DNA of 13,610 bases from an uncultured Clostridia bacterium (GCA_904420155.1 CAJFUH010000162.1:1-13610), one strand, 5' to 3'. Positions 1-6,594 are shown, counted from the first letter of the stretch. Program-made: numbers and translations. The notes: a model not told the origin generated them from the letters alone.

Positions 1-723
1 CGCCTTCTGGGGATCGTTTACCTGGAATACAAAACGTTGCTTGCCTCCCATGGCGCTGTCGATCATTTCTTCTACTGTCTGGACCCCAATGACTTTTCCT
101 TGGACGATAATTCCCACGCGGTCGCACATCATCTCCATCTCCGACATCAGATGGCTGGACACCATCACGCTGATATTCTCCTGATGCGCCAGGTTCTTTA
201 AGATATCCCGCAAATCCTTGATGCCCGCCGGGTCCAGCCCGTTGGTAGGTTCATCCAAAATCAACACCTTGGGATGATGCAGAATAGCCTGCGCCACGCC
301 CAGACGTTGCCTCATACCCAGGGAATATTTTTTCACTTTATCCTGTATCCGGTTGCTCAACCCCACCAGTTCCACCACTTCCTGGATGCGCTGTTGGGTC
401 ACTCCCTGCCGCATTCTAGCGTATTGCTGTAGATTCTGCATCCCGGTCAGGGTGGCATACATTTCAGGGTTTTCCACAATGCCTCCGATGTGGCGCATTG
501 CTCTCTCAAAATTCTTTCTGACATTGTATCCAGCTACTTCAATGGTTCCCTCATCGGTACTGAGCAGTCCCACAATCATCTTGATGGTGGTAGTTTTTCC
601 CGCTCCATTGGGACCCAGGAATCCAAATACCTCGCCGGCGTAAGTTTCCAGATTGATATCGTGCAGGATCTCCCGTTTTCCCATCCGTTTATAAACGTGT
701 TCCAATTTTAATGCTGTCTCCAT
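1..723 (-). CDS. ABC transporter ATP-binding protein, BcrA/drug-export type (3' end outside window)
   Basis: Nucleotide-binding subunit of an ABC transporter, expected on the inner face of the membrane with a permease encoded further left, outside the window. The frame stays open from the ATG at 723 to base 1 (241 codons). Visible motifs: Walker A GPNGAGKT at residues 37-44, a Q-loop region with IVENP near 83, signature SLGMRQRLG near 134, Walker B VLILDEP at 153-159, and switch histidine H191 in SSHL. This pattern matches the BcrA/YhcH-like family of Gram-positive exporters linked to bacitracin or lantibiotic resistance and other efflux; the substrate cannot be told. An AAAGGGGG-type ribosome binding site at about 733-740 supports the start. 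It lies 18 nt after the stop of the upstream gene, so the two are very likely co-transcribed. The missing C-terminus is expected to be short for this family (about 300 residues in all). Confidence 0.93.
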   Translation of the reverse strand, partial: METALKLEHVYKRMGKREILHDINLETYAGEVFGFLGPNGAGKTTTIKMIVGLLSTDEGTIEVAGYNVRKNFERAMRHIGGIVENPEMYATLTGMQNLQQYARMRQGVTQQRIQEVVELVGLSNRIQDKVKKYSLGMRQRLGVAQAILHHPKVLILDEPTNGLDPAGIKDLRDILKNLAHQENISVMVSSHLMSEMEMMCDRVGIIVQGKVIGVQTVEEMIDSAMGGKQRFVFQVNDPQKA

Positions 724-741
724 GCTTCTCTTCCCCCTTTC

Positions 742-1419
742 CTACTCGGCCAACACAGCGGAGCTTACAGAGTGATAAGGCGCTTCCGAAAACTTCCAGG
801 TCCCGTCTACCTGGATGAGATCCGCCTGAAATTCCCCAGTGGCGGAATATTTACGGATCTTCTGCTTTTCTTCTTCCGAAATCTCTGTAGAAGCGCCTCC
901 GTGATCCGTATACAATATCCCTGTCAGGCTATTGCTGTTGGCCATCCCGTGTATCTCTACCACGATAGAATAAGGAAATACCACCCTGGCGCACCCGGGG
1001 CCCGTCTTGGTCACTTTGACATTGCCCAAAGCCATACCCGACCATTCGGATACAAAACCGTTTCCCCTGCTATTTTCGTCGATCATGACTTCCCATTCTG
1101 CGGATATCCATTCCCGATCCATATAGTTGCTGGAATCCGCCCGCTTGACCCAATACTGATTGAGGATGTCTTCTATCTCCTTTTTCTTCTCTTCCACCGC
1201 TTCGGTAGGCACCTCTTCCCCTATTTTTTGGTACTGCTCCGGAAAGATGGAAATTTCTGAGACGTCCTGTAAATACTGTTCCACCATCCTTTGGATCTCC
1301 GGCTGTTGCTTCTGGAAATTCTGGTCGTCGATCACCAGAAAAATAACCAGGCCAATCAGCAGAATAATTCCCAAAACGATGCCGCGGTTCACCTTTCGCA
1401 ATACAGTTTTCCCTTTCAC
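742..1419 (-). CDS. membrane-anchored protein of unknown function, first gene of ABC transporter operon
   Basis: A 225-residue protein whose family I do not recognise. A short basic N-terminus (KGKTVLRKVNR) is followed by one hydrophobic segment at about residues 14-31, which predicts an N-in membrane anchor with the rest outside the cell. The outer part has a helical, charged region (about 35-90) followed by beta-rich sequence ending in DGTWKFSEAPYHS. That order resembles NTF2-like/SnoaL folds, but this is inference only. The start is a GTG at 1417-1419, chosen because a strong AAAGGAGG site lies 9 nt upstream (about 1429-1436) and no ATG is as well placed. It is the first gene after the promoter at 1472-1500 and is followed 18 nt later by the ABC ATPase. 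It may be an accessory or sensing subunit of that transporter. No regulator gene is visible in the operon. Confidence 0.85.
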   Translation of the reverse strand: MKGKTVLRKVNRGIVLGIILLIGLVIFLVIDDQNFQKQQPEIQRMVEQYLQDVSEISIFPEQYQKIGEEVPTEAVEEKKKEIEDILNQYWVKRADSSNYMDREWISAEWEVMIDENSRGNGFVSEWSGMALGNVKVTKTGPGCARVVFPYSIVVEIHGMANSNSLTGILYTDHGGASTEISEEEKQKIRKYSATGEFQADLIQVDGTWKFSEAPYHSVSSAVLAE

Positions 1420-1442
1420 AACTTAGAACCTCCTTTTACTCT

Positions 1443-1473
1443 AATTGTATTACAACAAATAGTACAATTGTAG
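1443..1473. promoter_or_regulatory. candidate operator: overlapping inverted repeats at the ABC operon start site
   Basis: AATTGTA (1443-1449) and TACAATT (1463-1469) form a perfect 7-bp inverted repeat with a 13-nt centre. The right arm is also part of a 10-bp perfect palindrome, TACAATTGTA (1463-1472), which touches the -10 box. Placement at and just after the transcription start is typical of a repressor site. TGTAC/GTACA-like half-sites are known for GntR (YtrA-type) regulators of ABC transporter operons, but the assignment here is inference. Confidence 0.5.
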
Positions 1474-1500
1474 TATAGAGCAAACCACTTCATTTGTCAA
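1472..1500 (-). promoter_or_regulatory. sigma-A promoter for the ABC transporter operon
   Basis: On the minus strand, -35 TTGACA (1495-1500) and -10 TATACT (1472-1477) are separated by exactly 17 bp. Transcription would start near 1465, about 45 nt upstream of the GTG start. This is a close match to the sigma-A consensus. Confidence 0.85.
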
Positions 1501-1622
1501 TTAGAAAGAATCGTGTTTTTTCCCTTTTTTCTGCATATATTCCCTACCAGTTGGTTACATTCCATACAAGAAAACAATTAATTTCCTAAAAAAGAAGAAT
1601 AGATTTTTCACGCAAATGATCG

Positions 1623-1628
1623 TATAAT
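1623..1628 (+). promoter_or_regulatory. probable -10 box for the flavoprotein pair
   Basis: A perfect TATAAT sits 43 nt upstream of the ATG at 1672. The -35 position at 17-bp spacing (1600-1605, TAGATT) is poor, which suggests a weak or activator-dependent promoter. Perfect 8-bp arms CAGTTGGT (1548-1555) and ACCAACTG (1640-1647) flank this promoter in inverted orientation. The 250-bp space between the divergent genes holds only these signals and the ABC operon promoter. Confidence 0.5.
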
Positions 1629-1671
1629 AATTTTTACATACCAACTGCCTCTTTGGGGAAGGAGATTGTAT

Positions 1672-2187
1672 ATGAGATTACTGTTAACAGATACGCCGCT
1701 TCCGTTTCATTTTTCGGAAGAGGCCGGAAATTATCTGATTGATTTGTCCAGCCAGAAGATTGCCCATTGCGTGGGCTGTTTCGGCTGCTGGGTGAAAACC
1801 CCTGGGAAATGCGTCATCCGAGACGACGCCATCAAAATTTATCCCTTGATCGCTAAAAGCGAAGAAGTCCTTTATGTGAGCCGCATCAGATATGGGTGTT
1901 ACGACACCCCGATGAAAACCATGCTGGAACGCGCGATTCCCATCCAGCAGGCGTTTATCCGGATCCATCACGGAGAAACCCACCATGTACAGCGGGCCGT
2001 AAAGCCCAAAAAAGCTACTATTATTGGATATGGCAATCTGAGCCCCGAAGAAAAAGAGGTCTTTACGCAACTGGTTCACCGGAATATTCATAATATGTGT
2101 TTTGATACCGTAACACTGCGATTTACTGCCAAAGACCAATTAAACGAGGTAGTTGGCCGGGAGGTTTTATCATGGGAAACATGCTGA
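1672..2187 (+). CDS. flavodoxin-fold iron-sulfur flavoprotein-like protein, cysteine-cluster partner
   Basis: A 171-residue protein of the NAD(P)H-dependent FMN reductase/iron-sulfur flavoprotein superfamily. It has the family's compact cysteine cluster, C33-x2-C36-x2-C39-x7-C47, in the segment HCVGCFGCWVKTPGKC. In characterised iron-sulfur flavoproteins a similar cluster binds [4Fe-4S]. The N-terminal FMN phosphate loop (normally GSPRxxSxT) is not recognisable: the protein begins LLLTDTPLPFHFSEE. The ATG at 1672 is chosen over a TTG at 1666 because AAGGAG (1659-1664) is 7 nt from the ATG but only 1 nt from the TTG. The gene overlaps the next by 16 nt, so translation is probably coupled. Its role is likely electron transfer or redox stress response in the cytoplasm; the substrate is unknown. 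The superfamily is well supported, the exact reaction is not. Confidence 0.85.
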   Translation: MRLLLTDTPLPFHFSEEAGNYLIDLSSQKIAHCVGCFGCWVKTPGKCVIRDDAIKIYPLIAKSEEVLYVSRIRYGCYDTPMKTMLERAIPIQQAFIRIHHGETHHVQRAVKPKKATIIGYGNLSPEEKEVFTQLVHRNIHNMCFDTVTLRFTAKDQLNEVVGREVLSWETC

Positions 2188-2777
2188 TTATTAACGGAAG
2201 CCCCCGGGCCCCTAAGTCCAATTCCAAACAATATATTGAACTTTTCCAAATGTATTCCAAACAGCCTGGAACCCGCGTTTCCATCACCCCTAAAAACCAT
2301 AGGGATATCTGGGATTCCGCAGATAACGCATCGGATATTCTGTTTGTCTTTCCTTTATATGCGGACGGTCTTCCTTCTACTTTGCTGAATTTCTTAAAAT
2401 CCTATGATGCGTTTCCCTATCGTTATACCGCTGCCGTCCATATGATCGTCAATTGTGGATTTTTAGAGCCAGAGCAAAACGCCGTGGCCGTAAAAATGAT
2501 GCAACTGTTTTGTAAAGAAAATGGTTTTTCTTTTGGTTCTTCCCTTTGTATCGGCAGCGGCGAGGCCATTTTGGGCACCCCCTTCCGTTTTTTAGTAAAA
2601 AGGAAGATAAAAAAATTGGCCAGGGCGATTGATTCCCGGCAGACCAAAAATTTATCCGTTACCATGCCGCTCTCTCCCAAAACATTTGTCAAAGCATCCA
2701 CCAACTACTGGATCAATCTGGCGGAACAAAATGGCGTCACCCCGGAAGAAATGGCTACCATGGATATCGAAAATTAG
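2172..2777 (+). CDS. flavodoxin-like NAD(P)H-dependent oxidoreductase, P-loop partner
   Basis: A 201-residue flavodoxin-fold protein. The first strand and phosphate-binding loop are clear (INGSPRAPKSNSKQ, about residues 6-19). It also has the typical segment DILFVFPLYADGLPSTLLNF, with the flavin-contacting P-x-Y and the helix after it. It lacks the cysteine cluster found in its upstream neighbour. The ATG at 2172 has GGGAGG (2159-2164) 7 nt upstream, lying inside the upstream coding sequence, and the two genes overlap by 16 nt. The likely activity is FMN-dependent reduction using NAD(P)H, possibly as a hetero-oligomer with the upstream protein. That partnership is inferred from the overlap and the complementary motifs. 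Transcription ends at the hairpin around 2855-2894. Confidence 0.85.
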   Translation: MGNMLIINGSPRAPKSNSKQYIELFQMYSKQPGTRVSITPKNHRDIWDSADNASDILFVFPLYADGLPSTLLNFLKSYDAFPYRYTAAVHMIVNCGFLEPEQNAVAVKMMQLFCKENGFSFGSSLCIGSGEAILGTPFRFLVKRKIKKLARAIDSRQTKNLSVTMPLSPKTFVKASTNYWINLAEQNGVTPEEMATMDIEN

Positions 2778-2854
2778 CGGTACCATAACTGCAATGGAAG
2801 GCTGTGGTAAATTTCCTCCTATGGTGGTTTTCTTTTTCGGGAAAATTGGTATCA

Positions 2855-2894
2855 AAAAAGACAGGCAGTTCTTGCGAGACCGCCTGTCTTTTTT
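2855..2894. terminator. bidirectional intrinsic terminator
   Basis: AGACAGGC (2859-2866) pairs perfectly with GCCTGTCT (2882-2889). The stem is flanked by an A-run on the left and a T-run on the right, so it can end transcription in both directions. It sits between the convergent flavoprotein pair (plus) and the phosphoribosyltransferase-like gene (minus). Confidence 0.9.
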
Positions 2895-2901
2895 ACTGTC
2901 T

Positions 2902-3531
2902 TTAAATCTTAGAATATCCGTAGCTGTTCACCATTGCGTCAATCTTGATCTTATCTTTGCACAAAGGGCATTCATGATAAGAATAGGTATGGTAATTTTG
3001 CAAATCAGACGTGTCAAAAATGGTATTGATCTCTAAATCATTTACCTGGTCCACTGCACTGAACAGGGAACTGATTCCTACTACCTCACCGCCGTAATAA
3101 CGGATGCATTCCAAAGCACGGTTGATGGTCTTTCCTGTGGTTACCGACGCTACCAAGAGAACAACATGCTTGTTCCACACCATGCGCTGCACATTGTCCC
3201 GGAACAGCATTTGGTTATTGGGGTTAATCTCCGGAGTGATGACCGCCAGATCCGCATCCTTGTTGATTCCGGCCTGGGACAATTCCTCCGCCAAAAAAGC
3301 CCCCACAATGCGGGTGCCTTCCAGGCAAACCAGGGTGTCTACTGCTGTGCTAATATAAGACTGAGCCAGTTCTCTGGCCGCCCGCCTGGCCATACGATGC
3401 TGGGACTTAATCTCCGTCATATCCACATAATAGTTTACATGGGAATGGCTGGTGGCAAAATGGCCGGGTACTACTTTGATGACAATCTTTTTATTTCGCT
3501 TAGATTGGATTTCCATTGCTCTTCCATCCAT
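2902..3531 (-). CDS. orotate phosphoribosyltransferase-like protein with atypical PRPP loop
   Basis: A 209-residue type I phosphoribosyltransferase-fold protein. The N-terminal block GHFATSHSHVNYYVDMTE (23-40) follows the pattern of orotate phosphoribosyltransferases (GHF...S...YYVD). The region VVLLVASVTTGKTINRAL (123-140), followed by GGEVVGISSLFS, aligns with the PRPP-binding loop, normally V-[IV]-D/E-D-x-x-T-T-G. The two acidic residues that contact the PRPP ribose are replaced by A128-S129, while TTG (131-133) is kept. A CPLC pair (188-191) near the C-terminus could bind a metal or be structural. The ATG at 3531 is chosen because AAAGGGG lies 8 nt upstream; M6 is a less well placed alternative. 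It stands alone after its own promoter, with no pyrimidine genes nearby. It could be a nucleotide-related enzyme with altered chemistry or a ligand sensor. The fold is fairly sure, the activity is not. Confidence 0.82.
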   Translation of the reverse strand: MDGRAMEIQSKRNKKIVIKVVPGHFATSHSHVNYYVDMTEIKSQHRMARRAARELAQSYISTAVDTLVCLEGTRIVGAFLAEELSQAGINKDADLAVITPEINPNNQMLFRDNVQRMVWNKHVVLLVASVTTGKTINRALECIRYYGGEVVGISSLFSAVDQVNDLEINTIFDTSDLQNYHTYSYHECPLCKDKIKIDAMVNSYGYSKI

Positions 3532-3552
3532 GACAGCAACCCCTTTCGGTAC

Positions 3553-3580
3553 AGTTATCTATCTAAAATTTAAGATAACT
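3553..3580. promoter_or_regulatory. inverted repeat in the leader of the phosphoribosyltransferase-like gene
   Basis: AGTTATCT (3553-3560) and AGATAACT (3573-3580) form a perfect 8-bp inverted repeat with a 12-nt AT-rich centre. It lies between the predicted start site (about 3590) and the ribosome binding site. It may be an operator or an mRNA hairpin; it is too AT-rich to be a good terminator. Confidence 0.45.
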
Positions 3581-3595
3581 ATTTGTTTTTTTTAT

Positions 3596-3624
3596 ATATT
3601 ACCACAAAAACTGGTGGTTGTCTA
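3596..3624 (-). promoter_or_regulatory. promoter of the phosphoribosyltransferase-like gene
   Basis: On the minus strand, -35 TAGACA (3619-3624) and -10 TAATAT (3596-3601) are 17 bp apart. The spacer contains ACCAC/GTGGT as a small inverted repeat. No terminator is obvious between the csoR stop at 3691 and this promoter, so some read-through from the copper operon is possible. Confidence 0.65.
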
Positions 3625-3690
3625 TCCCTAAAGGATTTTTTATTTCCACTCTTTCCCAGCTGTCAAAATTATGAAAGTCGTTTTTTACGC

Positions 3691-3954
3691 CTATTTGGAA
3701 ATCTTATCCAGCAAATTTAAAATTTCATCAATTTTTTTCTGGCCGTCCCCTTCCTCAAAAGCTTGCTTTACACAGGAGTTCATGTGGGCGTGAAGAATCT
3801 CCCGGTTGGCTTTTTTCAGCACCGATTGAATGGCCAACAGCTGGTTGGAAATATCCATGCAATACCGGTCCTCTTCCACCATCTTGAGTACTCCGTCCAT
3901 CTGGCCTCTAGCTGTACGCAGAAGCCGGACGATGCTTTCCTTATCCGCCTGCAT
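3691..3954 (-). CDS. csoR: copper-sensing transcriptional repressor, CsoR family
   Basis: An 87-residue all-helical repressor. CsoR proteins bind DNA when metal-free and release it when Cu(I) is bound. The Cu(I) ligand pattern is complete: C32, H57 and C61 (C-x24-H-x3-C, in YCMDI and HAHMNSC). The family's N-terminal RxxRGQ-like segment (LLRTARGQMDGVLKM) is present. Length is normal for the family. The ATG at 3954 follows AAAAAGGAGA by 6-7 nt. That site begins right at the copA stop and only 14 nt separate the two genes, so csoR is co-transcribed with copA. This gives autoregulation from the palindrome at 6536-6563. The next gene downstream on this strand has its own promoter. Identification as CsoR is strong; Cu specificity is supported by the CopA partner. 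Confidence 0.93.
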   Translation of the reverse strand: MQADKESIVRLLRTARGQMDGVLKMVEEDRYCMDISNQLLAIQSVLKKANREILHAHMNSCVKQAFEEGDGQKKIDEILNLLDKISK

Positions 3955-3968
3955 GCTGTTTCTCCTTT

Positions 3969-4175
3969 TTACTGAATGGATACCACTTCGTAACCGGCGT
4001 CTTCCACCGCCTTTTTCAGCTGATCGTCGGATACCGGCTGGCTCAGCTGGATGGCTGCGGTCTTTGTTTCCAGATTAACCTGTGCCGTTACGCCTTCCAG
4101 CTGGTTCAATGCTTTCTCAACGCGTCCAGAACAATGAGAACAGCTCATGCCTTCAATAACCATTGTCTTTTCCAT
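3969..4175 (-). CDS. possible independently translated copper chaperone CopZ within copA
   Basis: The last 68 codons of copA form a complete CopZ-like HMA protein (MEKTMVIEGMSCSHCSGRVE..., ending GYEVVSIQ). The in-frame ATG at 4173-4175 has AAAAGGAG (4184-4191) exactly 8 nt upstream, as good a ribosome binding site as any in the window. Free CopZ normally carries Cu(I) to CopA and to CsoR. Internal initiation could therefore supply free CopZ while the full-length frame yields a fused form. Both other frames contain a stop just upstream on the minus strand (TGA at 4210-4212, TAA at 4199-4201). This fits, but does not prove, an ancestral separate copA-copZ pair joined by a small frameshift. Translation as a separate protein is inference. 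Confidence 0.5.
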   Translation of the reverse strand: MEKTMVIEGMSCSHCSGRVEKALNQLEGVTAQVNLETKTAAIQLSQPVSDDQLKKAVEDAGYEVVSIQ

Positions 4176-6524
4176 GTGATCGTCTCCTTTTCTTTCCTTT
4201 ATTGATATATCAGACGGCGGGGATTGCTTTCCCGGCGCCGGATGGGACACCGCTGCAAATTTGGGCCGGAACCCTTTTAACCGCAGCGCGTTGCTCACCA
4301 CGCACACAGAACTCAAGCTCATAGCCGCCGCTGCAAACATGGGGTTTAAAGTCCATCCCAGCGCCCCGAAAAATACGCCGGCCGCCAGGGGGATACCGAT
4401 GGAATTGTAAAAGAGCGCCCAGAATAGATTCTCCCGGATATTGCGGATCACTTTTCTGCTTAGCTGTATAGCGCCCACCGCGTCCAGCAAATCACTTTTC
4501 ATCAGCACAATATCAGCGGATTCAATGGCGATATCCGTGCCGGCGCCAATGGCAATCCCCACATCCGCACGGGTAAGGGCTGGGGCGTCGTTGATGCCGT
4601 CTCCTACCATAGCCACACGTTTCCCCTGTTGCTGCAGGTCTCGTACCGCTTTTTCCTTGTCCTGAGGAAGCACTTCCGCCACCACGGAAGAAATTCCCAC
4701 CTGTTTCTGGATCGCCGCCGCAGTGTTTCGATTGTCCCCGGTAAGCATGACCACTTCAATTCCCATGTGCCTTAATTCCTGCACCGCCTGGCGGCTGGTA
4801 GGTTTAATCACGTCAGCCACAGCGATCATTCCAAGGATATGGGAGCTTCCCTGTTCCTGTTTGGCAAAAAACAGCGGGGTTTTTCCATCCTGAGAAAACT
4901 TTTCCGCCTGTTCTTCATATAATTCCATAGGAACCCCATAAGCCTTCATCATCTTGGCGTTGCCCGCTAGATAAGAGGCCCCCTGAATGACGCCGGTAAT
5001 CCCCTGTCCAGCTATGGACTGGAAGTGTTCTACCGGCAGCAATGTTAAATGCTCCGCCGCCGTAACGATAGCCTCCGCCAGCGGATGCTCCGAAGCCTTT
5101 TCCAAAGAGGCGGCAATCCGCAGCAGCTCGTCTTGATCCCCTTGGGTTAAGATATCCGTCACCCTGGGTTTTCCCTCTGTAATCGTTCCGGTCTTATCCA
5201 ACACCACGGTATCCACAGTATGGGCAATTTCCAGCGCCTCGGCGGATTTAATCAAAATTCCATTTTCCGCCCCTTTTCCGGTCCCCACCATAATGGCGGT
5301 AGGGGTAGCCAGGCCCAAGGCGCACGGGCAAGAGATCACCAGTACGGAAATACCGATGGAAAGGGCAAACTCCGCCGAATACCCCAACAACAGCCAGACA
5401 ATACTGGCTGCCACTGCAATGGAAATCACAATCGGAACAAACACGCCGCTCACTTTATCGGCCAGTTTCGCAATAGGGGCCTTAGAAGAGCTTGCCTCTT
5501 CCACCAGTTTGATGATCTGGGCCAAGGCGGTATCGTCCCCTACCTGCGTCGCCCGGAATTTAATATATCCGGACTTATTGATGCCTGCCCCAGTCACCCG
5601 GTCGCCCGGCTGTTTCTCCACAGGGATACTTTCTCCCGTAAGGGCTGATTCATCTACCGAGGTAGTCCCTTCCACAACCACGCCGTCCACCGGGATGCTC
5701 TGGCCGGGCTTTACTATTACGGTATCCCCCACGATCACATCCTCCACCGGGATTTCCTGCTCCTGCCCATTACGGACCACTAAGGCCGTCTTGGGAGCCA
5801 GATTGATGAGCTTTGTGATGGCGTCCGAAGTCCTGCCTTTGGCGCGGGCCTCCAGATATTTTCCCAGTGTAATCAGGGTGAGGATCATACCGGCGGATTC
5901 AAAATACAGATCCATGGAGTAGTGATGAACCGTCTCCATATCACCATGTCCCAATCCCCATCCGATCTGATAGATGGCGAAGATTCCATACACCAAAGCG
6001 GCGGCGGAACCAATGGCAATCAGGGAATCCATATTAGGGGAACGCTTCCACAACGAACGGAATCCCACCTTAAAATATTTGATATTTACCCCAACAATGG
6101 GAATACATAACAATAGTTGGGTAAACGCAAAAGCCAGAGCATTTTCTGTCCCTTGTAAAAAGCTAGGAATGGGAGCTCCCAGCATATGTCCCATAGAAAG
6201 ATAAAACAGAGGAATGAGAAAGATCAGGGAAACAATCAGCCGTTTTTTCATGTGGGCCAGTTCCTGCAGCGCGGTACTTTGCGCCGGAACCTGTTGTTTT
6301 TTTCCTTCTTTCTGGTAAACTCGGGCATCGTAACCGCCGTCTTGTACCGCCCGGATGATAGCCTGGGAATCGGTGACGGCTTCATCAAATTGTACAGACA
6401 TGCTGTTGCTGAGCAGATTTACATTAACCCCTTCCACGCCAGGCACTTTTTTAACGCTTTTTTCCACGTGGGCGGAACAGGCCGAACAGGTCATGCCCAT
6501 CACATCAAACTTTTGACTTTTCAT
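3969..6524 (-). CDS. copA: Cu(I)-exporting P1B-1 ATPase CopA with fused C-terminal CopZ-like domain
   Basis: An 851-residue membrane pump that exports Cu(I) using ATP. An N-terminal HMA domain has MTCSACSAH (C13, C16). The membrane core follows with actuator TGES (296-299), metal-site CPC (399-401) in TM6, phosphorylation site DKTGT (443-447), SEHP (478-481), TGDN (595-598) and GDGIND (641-646). YN in FYNSIGIP (TM7) and MSLSS in TM8 are the Cu(I)-pump signatures. After the last helix (ends near 750) there is a 33-residue polar linker rich in Pro, Lys and Ser, then a second HMA domain with MSCSHC (792-797). That domain starts at M784, which has its own strong ribosome binding site (see 3969-4175). 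The ATG at 6524 follows AGGAGG (6531-6536) by 6 nt. csoR follows 14 nt after the stop. Confidence 0.96.
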   Translation of the reverse strand: MKSQKFDVMGMTCSACSAHVEKSVKKVPGVEGVNVNLLSNSMSVQFDEAVTDSQAIIRAVQDGGYDARVYQKEGKKQQVPAQSTALQELAHMKKRLIVSLIFLIPLFYLSMGHMLGAPIPSFLQGTENALAFAFTQLLLCIPIVGVNIKYFKVGFRSLWKRSPNMDSLIAIGSAAALVYGIFAIYQIGWGLGHGDMETVHHYSMDLYFESAGMILTLITLGKYLEARAKGRTSDAITKLINLAPKTALVVRNGQEQEIPVEDVIVGDTVIVKPGQSIPVDGVVVEGTTSVDESALTGESIPVEKQPGDRVTGAGINKSGYIKFRATQVGDDTALAQIIKLVEEASSSKAPIAKLADKVSGVFVPIVISIAVAASIVWLLLGYSAEFALSIGISVLVISCPCALGLATPTAIMVGTGKGAENGILIKSAEALEIAHTVDTVVLDKTGTITEGKPRVTDILTQGDQDELLRIAASLEKASEHPLAEAIVTAAEHLTLLPVEHFQSIAGQGITGVIQGASYLAGNAKMMKAYGVPMELYEEQAEKFSQDGKTPLFFAKQEQGSSHILGMIAVADVIKPTSRQAVQELRHMGIEVVMLTGDNRNTAAAIQKQVGISSVVAEVLPQDKEKAVRDLQQQGKRVAMVGDGINDAPALTRADVGIAIGAGTDIAIESADIVLMKSDLLDAVGAIQLSRKVIRNIRENLFWALFYNSIGIPLAAGVFFGALGWTLNPMFAAAAMSLSSVCVVSNALRLKGFRPKFAAVSHPAPGKQSPPSDISIKERKGDDHMEKTMVIEGMSCSHCSGRVEKALNQLEGVTAQVNLETKTAAIQLSQPVSDDQLKKAVEDAGYEVVSIQ

Positions 6525-6535
6525 ATATTCCCTCC

Positions 6536-6563
6536 TAACACCCCCACAGGGGTGGGGGTGTTA
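6536..6563. promoter_or_regulatory. CsoR-type operator of the copA-csoR operon
   Basis: TAACACCCCCAC (6536-6547) and GTGGGGGTGTTA (6552-6563) are perfect 12-bp inverted arms around a 4-nt centre. Facing C and G tracts are typical of CsoR-family sites. The operator starts 2 bp past the -10 box and reaches the ribosome binding site of copA, so a bound repressor would block initiation. Confidence 0.85.
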
Positions 6564-6565
6564 TT

Positions 6566-6594
6566 AGTATAGTCCACCGATTTTACTTTGTCAA
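6566..6594 (-). promoter_or_regulatory. sigma-A promoter of copA-csoR
   Basis: On the minus strand, -35 TTGACA (6589-6594) and -10 TATACT (6566-6571) have a 17-bp spacer. The CsoR-type palindrome lies immediately downstream across the start site, which explains how a near-perfect promoter can be kept silent. Confidence 0.9.

Noticed and set aside
5220..5922. Plus-strand open frames opposite copA
   Set aside because: They are shadows of a gene with every P1B ATPase motif on the minus strand and have no family features.
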